From positions 118,558,431 to 118,622,430 of the forward strand of contig NC_045441.1 in NCBI RefSeq assembly GCF_002776525.5: 64,000 bases of DNA, in the 5' to 3' direction. Position 1 is the first letter of the stretch. Every line of letters begins with the position of its first letter. The notes beneath the pieces are model-generated. The model did not search any database. It saw only the letters and a list, made by a program, of their open reading frames with translations, and had not been told where the DNA came from. Shown one piece after another: positions 62,301 to 64,000 of this stretch. This stretch comes from Piliocolobus tephrosceles (lineage: Eukaryota; Chordata; Mammalia; Primates; Cercopithecidae). The translations under genes were made by a program, and so were the position numbers.

Positions 62301-63736
62301 TATTTGACCATTATTTCCATAATTGTATTTGAGAATTTTTGGTAATGACTTGTCTTTGCTGGGTTTGTAACCTGCTTGAATTTTAAAGGATGATGTAGTA
62401 AAGAGTTCAGAGAACTCTACTTACTTACCTGGCAGGGAAAATACCATGATCATGAAGGTGGTTTTCCCAGGACAAGGCTTATCCATTTTACTCCAGATAT
62501 GCTGACCCCTGCTATTCCCCCAAATGTGGGAAACTCAACTGCATAATTTGTGGTAGTGAGGGACTGTCTTTTCACTAAAAAAGGGTTTAGAGAACTAAAG
62601 GAAACATATGATAGGCACATAACAAGCCAGGATGCAACGTCTGCTATAAGACATAAAGCACAATTATCTATTAAATTCTTGTACGTTTTTAAAACATAAA
62701 AATGTTTTATCCTGCAAATGGCACATCTGTTGTTGCTGCCCTTATGAGCCCAAACTCACACTACACTTCCTTATGATAAACCCTTGCATGTAGGACATGA
62801 GAGATCTGGGAGATTTGTATCTTTAGCTCTGAAATAAGTGTCTAAGTGAATAGAAGCAAAACAGATTATCTGTTTTCTGTTTTTACCTTCATTGAAGCTG
62901 TCACCTCATCATCTTAAAATAAGCTGATATATAGATCTATCACATGCTGGAGGAGATTCCACAGAATCAGGGAAGTCTTCAGTAATTGGTCCATTCTGAT
63001 TCTCCATGTTATATCCCTCTTACCCCTTCCCATTCCTTGAGAGCTGGCTATTCCATTCAGATGGCACACTCATCCCCTAGGGAAAGCTGCATAAAAGGAA
63101 TTTAATTACCCTTTTGGGAAATATAATACATATAACTAGTAATACATAAAGCCAGTAAGAAAGGGAAATAATGAAAAGGAAATGCAATAGAAGAAGTCCA
63201 CCTCCCTCTGGGCCCTCATTTCCTTTCTCATAGGTAACCACTATTACTACTTTCTAGGCTACCCTTCCAAAGGTAATTTCTGCATATACAAGCTTATGCA
63301 TGGGAGCATATATGTATTTTTTAAACCTAAGTGTCAGCATGCTGTATACTTACTTTGTACATTGCTTTTTACAAAAAAAAAAAAAAAAAAAATTCTGAGC
63401 AGTTCCATTTTTGGAACCATGATCTGTGGTAAGAGGAGCAGTGTCTTGCATTAAATGTATTTTTCTTCCTCTCTTTCCAACACAGACATCGATGCCAGGC
63501 CATGGGACTTCCAAGCAGAAGAATGTACCTTGAGGGCCAACATTGAGGCTTTTAATAGCCGTCGGTATGACAGACCCCAGGACTCTGAATTTTCACCTGT
63601 GGATAACTGCTTGCAGAGTGTGCTGGGGCAGAGGTTGGATCTGCCTGAAGATTTCCACTATTCATATGAGCTCTGGCTCGAGAGAGAGGTGTTTTCACAG
63701 CCCATCTGTTGGGAGGAGCTGCTCCAGAATCACTGA
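7856..63736 (+). CDS. STRIP2: STRIP2 (FAM40B), striatin-interacting protein 2; 21 coding exons
   Basis: Scaffold of the cytoplasmic STRIPAK complex, which joins PP2A to striatins, MOB4 and GCKIII/MST-type kinases and affects cell shape, migration and Hippo signalling (family knowledge). Joining the 21 exons listed below gives 2511 nt: 836 residues plus TGA. Human STRIP2 is 834 as I recall; the two extra residues are one Asn-Gly unit in exon 1. Order seen: Gly/Asn-rich basic N-terminus (1-45); conserved N1221-type region (about 60-360) with the runs RRLKVARAVLYLAQGTFGEC and KFCSGLAPHFPIKKVLLLLW; acidic/proline linker (about 369-412); DUF3402-type region (about 415-820), helical and leucine-rich, with AAAPTSKAKTDSINILADVL and KWKHSRTMMLVVFKSAPILK. 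It is STRIP2 rather than STRIP1 because of the MEDPA start and the QNH ending. The start codon has a strong Kozak context (A at -3, G at +4). No frameshift or missing exon is seen. Confidence 0.97.
8920..9150 (+). repeat. MIR SINE
   Basis: MIR core seen: 'aggttttgaatcccagccct', 'tttcttcatctgtaaaatga', and a 'gataattgactataaaatg' tail region. Confidence 0.85.
9545..9715 (+). repeat. Ancient LINE-type (L2-like) fragment
   Basis: Recognisable 'attatttatcgaggactttc', 'ggtgctagggatatatcagt' and 'gaacaagatagggtc' pattern found in many mammal-wide old repeats. Exact family not assigned. Confidence 0.6.
10425..10772 (+). mobile_element. AluY (Old World monkey type), full length with TSD
   Basis: Full-length Alu 10440-10757 flanked by a perfect 15-bp target-site duplication 'aaatttaaggatgta' (10425-10439 and 10758-10772). 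The A tail carries an (AAAT)n tract. The right arm reads 'gagatctggccactgcactc', a cercopithecid AluY variant rather than human AluY. Confidence 0.95.
10853..11164 (+). mobile_element. AluJ-like, full length
   Basis: Two diverged arms split by a 21+ bp A tract, with an A-rich tail (AAAG units). Start lacks the CpG-rich 'ggccgggcgc', typical of old copies. Confidence 0.9.
11236..11311 (+). repeat. (GT)n/(GC)n alternating purine-pyrimidine tract
   Basis: About 70 bp of nearly uninterrupted GT/GC/CG alternation, including 'gcgcgtgcgcgcgccagcgc'. Z-DNA-prone composition. Confidence 0.9.
11905..12050 (-). repeat. MIR 3' portion
   Basis: 'ttaactcattgagtccttaa', 'aagtcctgttattatcctca' and 'ttttacagatgggaaaactg' match the reverse-oriented MIR/MIR3 end. 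Confidence 0.6.
12085..12770 (-). repeat. Ancient LTR-like repeat, family not assigned
   Basis: A coherent block with familiar interspersed-repeat phrases ('tagaataactcacagaattc', 'gatacaactcaggaacaact', 'actcctatcacccaggaact'). It resembles old ERVL-class LTRs (MER21-like), but I cannot name it firmly. Confidence 0.4.
13512..13581 (+). CDS. STRIP2: STRIP2 coding exon 2
   Basis: Residues 46-68 plus one base: acidic/aromatic segment GSVDCPTLEFEYGDADGHAA, then ELS. Acceptor 'gttacag', donor 'gtatga'. Confidence 0.95.
14502..14531. repeat. (AT)n microsatellite
   Basis: About 30 bp of alternating AT inside the L1 remnant. Confidence 0.85.
14781..14830 (+). repeat. Perfect 25-bp tandem duplication
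   Basis: The 25-bp unit beginning 'tataaaattgaaaagcattt' is repeated exactly, 14781-14805 and 14806-14830. Confidence 0.95.
15092..15442 (-). mobile_element. AluJ with (TTTA)n-expanded tail
   Basis: Reverse Alu whose poly-T side has become a (TTTA)n tract (15092-15136). Middle A-rich region partly duplicated ('atgcccagctaattttgt' / 'atgtccagctaattttgt'). Confidence 0.9.
15472..15737 (+). mobile_element. AluS with right-arm deletion
   Basis: Starts 'gaccgggcgcggtagctcac'. The right arm jumps from 'ctcgggaggcttgaacatgg' to 'gatcgcgccactgcactcca', losing about 35 bp. Tail is (AAT)n. Confidence 0.9.
16541..16844 (-). mobile_element. AluJ, full length
   Basis: Poly-T, 'gagacagagtctcattctgt', two arms, ends 'cacacatggcc'. 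Diverged. Confidence 0.9.
17532..17606 (+). CDS. STRIP2: STRIP2 coding exon 3
   Basis: Residues 69-93 (ELYSYTENLEF...FKTQ), start of the conserved N1221-type region. Acceptor 'gccacag', donor 'gtaatt'. Confidence 0.95.
17709..18151 (-). repeat. HERV-L 3' LTR (MLT2-type)
   Basis: On the + strand reads TGTATTAGTTAGGGTTCTC ... AACCATCACA, the reverse complement of an MLT2A-type LTR. Contains a reversed AATAAA-like signal ('gtttattaag') near 17779, the usual position of the LTR polyadenylation signal. Confidence 0.9.
18415..18742 (-). mobile_element. AluY inserted in the provirus, with TSD
   Basis: Full-length reverse AluY 18424-18728 flanked by 'cacaaacatgtttt' copies. Carries the cercopithecid features 'ggccggatctcagctcactg' and 'gtttacgccattctcctg'. 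Inserted between the dUTPase-like remnant and the 3' LTR. Confidence 0.95.
18838..19125 (-). pseudogene. HERV-L dUTPase-like remnant
   Basis: 95-codon piece with ARVIDPDYQDEISLL and NTGDPLGCLL, resembling dUTPase motif spacing. ERV-L elements are known to carry a dUTPase downstream of integrase. Cut off before the end of the domain. Confidence 0.65.
19150..19860 (-). pseudogene. HERV-L integrase remnant
   Basis: Integrase core pieces are recognisable in more than one frame, showing at least one frameshift. The piece at 19152-19529 covers the region after the catalytic core (MTEQWNGLLKSQLQ...). Non-functional. Confidence 0.65.
19865..20931 (-). pseudogene. HERV-L connection/RNase H remnant
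   Basis: Open pieces at 20692-20931 (with SSADNYFTFERQFLACYWSL, a connection/RNase H entry pattern) and 19865-20245. They are joined by stop-containing sequence. Order and strand match pol. Confidence 0.7.
21187..22002 (-). pseudogene. HERV-L reverse transcriptase remnant
   Basis: The longest open piece of the provirus (271 codons). It covers the RT fingers/palm, with a catalytic YIDDI box at about 21343-21357 and upstream features such as WPVQKTDESW and VDYRKLNQV. The frame ends at 21187 before the thumb and connection. Several family-typical positions are altered. Not expected to yield an active enzyme. Confidence 0.85.
22009..22266 (-). pseudogene. HERV-L protease remnant
   Basis: 85-codon open piece with an aspartyl-protease motif, LLDAGSELTLIPG, where the usual D-T/S-G triad reads D-A-G. 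Located between gag and reverse transcriptase as expected. No complete frame to its neighbours. Confidence 0.7.
22285..23893 (-). pseudogene. HERV-L gag remnant, middle and C-terminal parts
   Basis: Two open pieces, 23681-23893 (70 codons) and 22285-22893 (202 codons), separated by stop-containing sequence and an inserted Alu (23133-23434). By position they are Gag. A clear zinc-knuckle Cys/His box is not visible. Non-functional. Confidence 0.6.
23119..23447 (-). mobile_element. AluY inserted in HERV-L gag, with TSD
   Basis: Full-length reverse AluY 23133-23434 between direct repeats 'aatagttcttttc' (23119-23131 and 23435-23447). Young cercopithecid-type copy. Confidence 0.95.
23915..24304 (-). 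pseudogene. HERV-L gag remnant, N-terminal part
   Basis: An open stretch of 129 codons right after the primer-binding region. It holds a heptad-like segment (ENDELRDSVSQLLKQILSLK) suggesting a coiled coil, as in the N-terminal half of HERV-L Gag. It stops before the next gag piece, so it is not a complete Gag. Confidence 0.65.
24377..24392 (-). other. HERV-L primer-binding site, tRNA-Leu type
   Basis: On the - strand TGGGTACCAGGAGTGG, just inside the 5' LTR. It complements a tRNA-Leu 3' end (CCACTCCTGGTA-CCA) except for one extra G. Leucine priming gives the HERV-L name. Confidence 0.75.
24397..24449. repeat. (TA)n(GA)n compound microsatellite
   Basis: About 34 bp TA followed by about 18 bp GA, replacing the end of the 5' LTR. 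Confidence 0.9.
24397..24844 (-). repeat. HERV-L 5' LTR (MLT2-type), end replaced by microsatellite
   Basis: Pairs with the LTR at 17709-18151 over most of its length (for example 'cccaaaactgaagaac'). Its U5 end has lost about 40 bp, now a (TA)n(GA)n tract at 24397-24449. A 20-bp stretch ('tattaacttacacaatcac') is also duplicated nearby. Confidence 0.88.
25217..25379 (+). repeat. Local direct duplication, copy 1
   Basis: About nine in ten positions match 26829-26988. Includes part of an Alu monomer plus non-Alu sequence such as 'ccaggaagtgtagggaatca'. Confidence 0.9.
25824..25958 (+). CDS. STRIP2: STRIP2 coding exon 4
   Basis: 135 nt, entering and leaving in phase 1, so it is frame-neutral if skipped. 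Encodes VQGKEWLELEEDAQKAY... through ...ARAVLYLAQ, part of the conserved N-terminal helical region. Flanked by a direct duplication (see findings). Confidence 0.95.
26777..26899 (-). repeat. Alu monomer fragment
   Basis: Reverse monomer, 'caaagtctcactatgtttcc' to 'accatgcccagc', old. Its distal half belongs to the duplicated segment. Confidence 0.8.
26829..26988 (+). repeat. Local direct duplication, copy 2
   Basis: Paired with 25217-25379, start-to-start distance about 1.6 kb, with exon 4 between the copies. This copy retains the longer Alu monomer context and is probably the source. Confidence 0.9.
27442..27562 (+). CDS. STRIP2: STRIP2 coding exon 5
   Basis: Residues 139-178 (GTFGECDSEVDVLHWSRYNC... 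LLHMEI). Acceptor 'tctttag', donor 'gtgaga'. Confidence 0.95.
27563..28360 (+). other. STRIP2: STRIP2 intron 5 contents
   Basis: 0.8 kb. A weak ancient-LINE-like patch at about 28070-28160 ('gccagcacaatactaagcat'). Otherwise nothing recognised. Confidence 0.5.
28361..28429 (+). CDS. STRIP2: STRIP2 coding exon 6
   Basis: Residues 179-201 (DNSQACSSALRKPAVSIADS TEL). Acceptor 'ctggcag', donor 'gtgagt'. Confidence 0.95.
28639..28745 (+). CDS. STRIP2: STRIP2 coding exon 7
   Basis: Residues 202-237 (RVLLSVMYLMVENIRLERET...). Preceded by a 209-bp intron, the shortest in the gene. Confidence 0.95.
28746..29461 (+). other. STRIP2: STRIP2 intron 7 contents
   Basis: 0.7 kb, a possible MIR scrap near 28930-29000 ('ctatgccttggtttcctt'). 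Otherwise unique. Confidence 0.5.
29462..29589 (+). CDS. STRIP2: STRIP2 coding exon 8
   Basis: Residues 238-280, highly conserved (SFSMHNEEPFALLLFSMVTK then FCSGLAPHFPIKKVLLLLWK). Ends on a codon boundary at 'atg|gtgagt'. Confidence 0.95.
29590..30660 (+). other. STRIP2: STRIP2 intron 8 contents
   Basis: 1.1 kb. MIR-like scrap at 29870-29960, Alu monomer at 30028-30148, a T-rich tract at 30357-30390 and a long polypyrimidine tract leading into exon 9. Confidence 0.6.
30028..30148 (-). repeat. Alu monomer fragment
   Basis: Reverse monomer, 'cctccttgtgttgcccgggc' to 'actgtgcctggcc', preceded by a T-rich stretch. Confidence 0.85.
30661..30864 (+). CDS. STRIP2: STRIP2 coding exon 9
   Basis: Residues 281-348 (FTLGGFEHLQTLKVQKRAEL... 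RGRRGSRR). A long polypyrimidine tract precedes the acceptor. The basic RGRRGSRR end precedes the acidic linker. Confidence 0.95.
31358..31681 (+). mobile_element. Tigger-group DNA transposon remnant (Tigger7-like)
   Basis: Contains 'catcatagagtgtacttaca', 'atagcctactgcacaccta' and 'cagtaaaaatacagtattat'. The ends 'cacttaacgacagggatac' and 'gttgtgcagcacatgactg' look like a decayed inverted-repeat pair. Non-autonomous. Family name is from memory. Confidence 0.65.
31840..32000 (+). repeat. Old LINE 3'-end-like fragment
   Basis: 'caatcttaacaaccagagac', 'agtcactgttaactttttgg' pattern, also seen at about 47760-47900, 61060-61150 and 63230-63360 in this window. Probably an old L1 3' UTR. Subfamily not assigned. 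Confidence 0.5.
32437..32672 (+). CDS. STRIP2: STRIP2 coding exon 10 (acidic linker)
   Basis: Residues 349-426. Contains a Glu-rich stretch (EEPATEEEEESAGDGE), a Pro cluster (VPPPPSE) and the conserved FPKGLPWAPKV, which opens the C-terminal region. Probably a flexible linker between the two helical halves. Confidence 0.95.
32934..32999 (+). CDS. STRIP2: STRIP2 coding exon 11
   Basis: Residues 427-448 (RQKDIEHFLEMSRNKFIGFT LG). Donor 'gtaagtg' splits the following Gln codon. Confidence 0.95.
33000..33741 (+). other. STRIP2: STRIP2 intron 11 contents
   Basis: 0.7 kb, nothing recognised apart from a weak MIR-like patch near 33220-33330 ('gactttgagcaacaagtcc'). Confidence 0.5.
33742..33805 (+). 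CDS. STRIP2: STRIP2 coding exon 12
   Basis: Residues 449-470 (QDTDTLVGLPRPIHESVKTL KQ). Confidence 0.95.
33891..34190 (-). mobile_element. AluY-like, full length
   Basis: Poly-T, 'gagacagagtcgcactctgt' to 'accgcgcctggcc', with little divergence. It lies only about 85 bp after the exon 12 donor. Confidence 0.93.
34575..34712 (-). repeat. Alu monomer fragment
   Basis: Reverse monomer beginning 'acggggtctcgctatattac' and ending 'accacgcccg'. Confidence 0.85.
34989..35060 (+). CDS. STRIP2: STRIP2 coding exon 13
   Basis: Residues 471-494 (HKYISIADVQIKNEEELEKC PMSL). Frame-neutral, phase 0 at both ends. Confidence 0.95.
35130..36420 (+). repeat. Ancient LINE-type repeat (L2-like), long copy
   Basis: Long run of phrases common to mammal-wide old repeats: 'aaagagcattccaaacagag', 'gattttaagcaggagagtga', 'gttctgttttggtcatacta', 'ggatttggcaacatgaagat'. 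A chance 116-codon open frame (36045-36395) lies inside. Exact family not assigned. Confidence 0.55.
37380..37560 (+). repeat. MIR/L3-class ancient fragment
   Basis: 'ggtcatccaggccaacctga', 'gacttatccaaggtcataca' pattern. Similar scraps at 8805-8910, 46260-46480 and 55370-55500. Confidence 0.5.
37644..37718 (+). CDS. STRIP2: STRIP2 coding exon 14
   Basis: Residues 495-519 (GEEVVPQTPCEILYQGMLYS LPQYM). Phase 0 at both ends. Confidence 0.95.
37719..38728 (+). other. STRIP2: STRIP2 intron 14 contents
   Basis: 1.0 kb, mostly unique, with one AluS (38178-38480). Confidence 0.7.
38165..38495 (-). mobile_element. AluS, full length with TSD
   Basis: Reverse Alu 38178-38480 between copies of 'aaagaacagtctt' (upstream of the poly-T and again just after 'ccaggccctgg'). 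Confidence 0.93.
38729..38826 (+). CDS. STRIP2: STRIP2 coding exon 15
   Basis: Residues 520-551 (IALLKILLAAAPTSKAKTDS INILADVLPEEM), among the most conserved STRIP segments. Confidence 0.95.
38827..39294 (+). other. STRIP2: STRIP2 intron 15 contents
   Basis: 468 bp, nothing recognised. Confidence 0.6.
39295..39421 (+). CDS. STRIP2: STRIP2 coding exon 16
   Basis: Residues 552-594 (PITVLQSMKLGIDVNRHKEI... LLLLLLKHFKLNHIYQ). Confidence 0.95.
39422..42013 (+). other. STRIP2: STRIP2 intron 16 contents
   Basis: 2.6 kb. Ancient LINE-like sequence at about 39840-40180, a MIR-like end at about 40210-40350, and a 126-codon open frame on the - strand (41508-41888). No Alu. Confidence 0.55.
41508..41888 (-). 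other. Unrecognised 126-codon open frame, antisense in intron 16
   Basis: Continuous open frame with a Lys/Arg-rich middle (RFVPKPKRKGRLPEG) and four cysteines near the N-terminus or end. I recognise no domain. No promoter, poly(A) signal or splice structure supports a gene. It may be a decayed repeat or retrocopy, or simply chance. Confidence 0.2.
42014..42114 (+). CDS. STRIP2: STRIP2 coding exon 17
   Basis: Residues 595-627 (FEYVSQHLVFANCIPLILKF FNQNILSYITAKN). Confidence 0.95.
42115..45308 (+). other. STRIP2: STRIP2 intron 17 contents
   Basis: 3.2 kb without Alus. A MIR-like end at about 42590-42720 and a MIR core at about 43030-43190. Other sequence unassigned. Open frames at 44827-45210 look like chance. 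Confidence 0.55.
43020..43190 (+). repeat. MIR SINE
   Basis: 'gagacctggattcgtgacct', 'ccacttgctagttatgtaat' and 'tctcaagcaagacactgtt' match the MIR core. Confidence 0.75.
45309..45375 (+). CDS. STRIP2: STRIP2 coding exon 18
   Basis: Residues 628-650 (SISVLDYPCCTIQDLPELTT ESL). Followed by the 12.4-kb intron 18. Confidence 0.95.
46060..46170 (+). repeat. L2 LINE 3' end
   Basis: 'tagaatccttgaaggaagag', 'ccttagagtctagcaccttg' and 'gctcaataaatgttaaatga' match the L2 3' terminus. Confidence 0.75.
47409..47736 (-). mobile_element. AluS with poly-T replaced by (CCCCT)n
   Basis: Reverse Alu body 47453-47727, flanked by 'tataggatt' on both sides. Where the poly-T and 'gagacagag' should be lies a (TCCCC)n tract at 47418-47450. 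Confidence 0.9.
47995..48307 (-). mobile_element. AluJ, full length
   Basis: Reverse Alu from 'gaaggcagggtcttgctttg' to 'accacgcccagct', flanked by 'gaggacaatttt' / 'gaggacataatttt'. Confidence 0.88.
48340..48632 (-). mobile_element. AluS, 5'-trimmed
   Basis: Reverse Alu with T/TTTTA-rich tail, 'gagatggtgtctcactctgt' to 'gggattataggcatgagct'. The final 'accgcgcccggc' is missing. Confidence 0.88.
48640..48836 (-). repeat. Alu fragment (right-arm loss)
   Basis: Partial reverse Alu, 'ggactacaggcacacaccac' to 'actatgcccagct', abutting the previous copy. Confidence 0.8.
48884..49201 (-). mobile_element. AluS, with TSD
   Basis: Reverse Alu 48900-49184. Flanks 'tgggctgaagtagtctt' and 'tgggctgaggtagtctt' differ at one position. 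Confidence 0.92.
50687..50786. other. Assembly gap, 100 N
   Basis: Exactly 100 N between two T runs of about 28 each. 100 is the usual placeholder for an unknown gap length, so the true distance is unknown. Confidence 0.99.
50787..51064 (-). mobile_element. AluS, truncated at 5' end, beside the gap
   Basis: Reverse Alu from the poly-T after the gap to 'ccaaagtgctggga', lacking about 30 bp of its 5' end. It faces a + strand Alu half. Confidence 0.9.
51076..51252 (+). mobile_element. Alu right half, + orientation, inverted partner
   Basis: Begins inside the middle A-rich linker ('aaaattagctgggtgtggtg') and ends with a poly-A. Together with 50787-51064 it forms an inverted pair about 10 bp apart. 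Confidence 0.9.
51419..51711 (-). mobile_element. AluJ/S, full length
   Basis: Reverse Alu from poly-T 'agacagagccttaccctgtc' to 'accatgcctggcc'. Confidence 0.9.
53256..53682 (+). mobile_element. Old Alu monomer interrupted by a younger AluS
   Basis: An old monomer (53256-53348, tail 53654-53682) was hit by a full AluS (53349-53640). The duplicated target 'aatagtaagaccc' sits on both sides, giving the order of events. Confidence 0.92.
53821..54136 (-). mobile_element. AluS with internal deletion and TSD
   Basis: Reverse Alu about 53836-54121 between 15-bp copies of 'caaaacttcactttt'. About 10 bp are missing after 'gatggtctctatct'. Confidence 0.92.
54148..54442 (+). mobile_element. AluS, full length
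   Basis: 'ggtggagcacggtggctcac' to 'gtccaactcaaaacaaagaa'. It follows the previous reverse Alu by 25 bp, forming a close inverted pair. Confidence 0.9.
54626..54924 (+). mobile_element. AluS, first of a head-to-tail pair
   Basis: Full Alu ending in an A tail, directly abutting the next Alu. Confidence 0.9.
54926..55215 (+). mobile_element. AluS, second of a head-to-tail pair
   Basis: 'accaggcgcaatagctcaag' to 'ctctgtctcagaaaagg'. Probably inserted into the A tail of the previous copy. Confidence 0.9.
55688..55985 (+). mobile_element. AluS, full length
   Basis: 'ggccgggcgcggtaactcac' to the poly-A at 55970-55985. Confidence 0.92.
56172..56499 (-). mobile_element. AluS, 5'-truncated, with TSD and tandem target copy
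   Basis: Reverse Alu 56189-56458, ending at 'tgctgggattac'. The target 'tataaataatatttctg' stands before it (56172-56188) and twice after it (20-bp tandem units, to 56500). Confidence 0.88.
57049..57360 (+). mobile_element. AluY (cercopithecid type) with internal (CA)n
   Basis: Full-length, flanked by 'aaaattcaact' copies. The middle A-rich linker has grown a (CA)n tract at 57179-57195. It lies 430 bp before exon 19. Confidence 0.95.
57794..57898 (+). CDS. STRIP2: STRIP2 coding exon 19
   Basis: 105 nt, phase 0 at both ends. Residues 651-685 (EAGDNSQFCWRNLFSCINLL... KWKHSRTM). Flanked in introns 18 and 19 by paralogous segments (see findings). Confidence 0.95.
58062..58635 (+). repeat. Paralogous L1-like segment, copy B (intron 19)
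   Basis: Counterpart of copy A, about 3.6 kb away across exon 19. It also carries an Alu at the same interior position (after 'ataataatgaaa'). Confidence 0.8.
58224..58528 (+). mobile_element. AluS/Y-like in copy B
   Basis: 'ggctggtcgcggtggctcat' to the A-rich tail. 'aatgaaagcttgg' before and 'gcgaaagcttgg' after look like its target duplication. Confidence 0.88.
58637..58770 (+). mobile_element. Alu monomer (FLAM-like) with TSD
   Basis: Single left-type monomer, 'gccaggctcagaggtgcatg' to an A-rich tail, between copies of 'aaaagaatgag'. Confidence 0.85.
58895..59167 (+). mobile_element. AluS with small deletions
   Basis: 'ggctgggtgtgatggcccat' to the (AAAAC)n tail. Pieces are missing near 'cagcactgtgaaaggatcac' and 'gcacctgtactcagg'. 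Confidence 0.88.
59329..59376 (+). repeat. (CTAT)12 tetranucleotide STR
   Basis: Twelve uninterrupted CTAT units, followed by 'atat'. Confidence 0.95.
59382..59654 (-). mobile_element. AluS with deletions
   Basis: Reverse Alu from 'gagacagagtctcactctgt' to 'accttgcccagcc', short around 'gggtggtgggtgatccactg'. It ends about 160 bp before exon 20. Confidence 0.88.
59818..60022 (+). CDS. STRIP2: STRIP2 coding exon 20
   Basis: Residues 686-753 (MLVVFKSAPILKRALKVKQA... HRMNDDWAYGN), a basic and strongly conserved segment. Confidence 0.95.
60432..60729 (-). mobile_element. AluY (cercopithecid type)
   Basis: Reverse full-length copy with 'ggccggatctcagctcactg', preceded by a (TTTTTA)n-rich tract. 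Confidence 0.93.
60745..61029 (-). mobile_element. AluY (cercopithecid type)
   Basis: Second reverse copy following the first almost directly, again with 'cgggtttacaccattctcct'. Confidence 0.93.
61372..61670 (-). mobile_element. AluY, full length
   Basis: Reverse copy from poly-T to 'accgcgcccggcc', low divergence. Confidence 0.93.
61671..61975 (-). mobile_element. AluJ, full length
   Basis: Older reverse copy directly after the AluY, sharing its poly-T. Ends 'accatgcttggcc'. Confidence 0.9.
63486..63736 (+). CDS. STRIP2: STRIP2 terminal coding exon 21
   Basis: Residues 754-836 and TGA at 63734-63736 (DIDARPWDFQAEECTLRANI ... ICWEELLQNH). Acceptor 'caacacag'. Confidence 0.95.
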
Positions 63737-64000
63737 CTAAGTTCAACAAGCATCAATAGATGGAGGTCAGCTCCAATAAATGGTGCTCTGCCTACCCTGT
63801 TCATACAGGCTTTGTTACCAGTTCTAGGAGTGCTTGCCACAGGAAGATCAGCCTAAGAACATCCAGTATTGTTCAGGGCTCTTCTGGGGGCTCTTGGTCC
63901 TAGAGATGGTGCAAGGGTGGGATCCTGAATCACAACAAAATGATCAACTTGCCCTGGGGTCCGTTGGGTGCCCAGTTGGCCTAGGAAATCTTTTGGTGGA
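63737..64000 (+). other. STRIP2: STRIP2 3' UTR (partial)
   Basis: Unique sequence after the stop codon. An AATAAA lies at 63775-63780, only about 40 nt past the stop, and could serve as an early polyadenylation signal. The main site is probably beyond the window. Confidence 0.7.

Larger units (their letters stand above)
60023..63485 (+). other. STRIP2: STRIP2 intron 20 contents
   Basis: 3.5 kb. Four reverse Alus in two abutting pairs (60432-61029 and 61372-61975), old LINE-like patches at 61060-61250 and 63220-63380, a poly-A run at 63373-63392, and unique sequence at 61980-63200. Confidence 0.7.

Noticed and set aside
1..64000. CRISPR arrays, operons, prophage or bacterial features
   Set aside because: The window is primate nuclear DNA. 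The regularly recurring blocks are Alus, not spaced direct repeats.

Overview
The window is primate nuclear DNA, most likely from an Old World monkey (macaque, baboon or vervet type). It is dominated by Alu SINEs. The youngest copies carry the AluY variant typical of cercopithecids (a right arm reading 'ggtcccagctactcgg' and an end reading 'gatctggccactgcactcc' or close to it). A complete vertebrate multi-exon gene with GT-AG introns runs through the window on the + strand. A 100-N run at 50687-50786 marks an assembly gap.

Layout. Positions 1-3590 are probably the 3' untranslated end of the upstream gene (AHCYL2 by known gene order); no coding sequence of it is visible. Positions 3590-7680 are intergenic, with an ancient MIR and a MER20 DNA transposon. 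A TATA-less CpG-island promoter with two CCAAT boxes and two GC boxes lies at about 7680-8250. From 7856 to 63736 runs STRIP2 (FAM40B): 21 coding exons, 2511 nt including the stop, 836 residues. Every exon joins in frame and every intron has GT-AG ends. The 3' UTR continues past the window end. Its product is a scaffold of the STRIPAK phosphatase-kinase complex.

The introns hold the rest. Intron 3 contains a nearly full-length but broken HERV-L provirus on the - strand, with two MLT2-type LTRs, a tRNA-Leu primer-binding site and remnants of gag, protease, reverse transcriptase, RNase H, integrase and a dUTPase-like segment, plus two later Alu insertions. Intron 18 (12.4 kb) is an Alu thicket. 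It also holds a processed SNRPG (Sm protein G) pseudogene that later Alus split; the assembly gap lies in the poly-T of one of them. Introns 1, 2, 9, 13 and others hold MIR, L1, ancient-LINE and Tigger-like remnants and several microsatellites.

I found no undescribed gene system. The observations most worth a second look are: two local direct duplications, one flanking exon 4 and one flanking exon 19 (both exons can be removed without shifting the frame); the SNRPG retrocopy broken by an inverted Alu pair at the gap; the antisense HERV-L provirus; and a hexanucleotide-type Asn-Gly repeat in exon 1 that makes the protein two residues longer than the human one as I recall it. Only STRIP2 looks like a functional protein-coding gene here. 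Other long open frames are repeat-derived, pseudogenic or probably chance.
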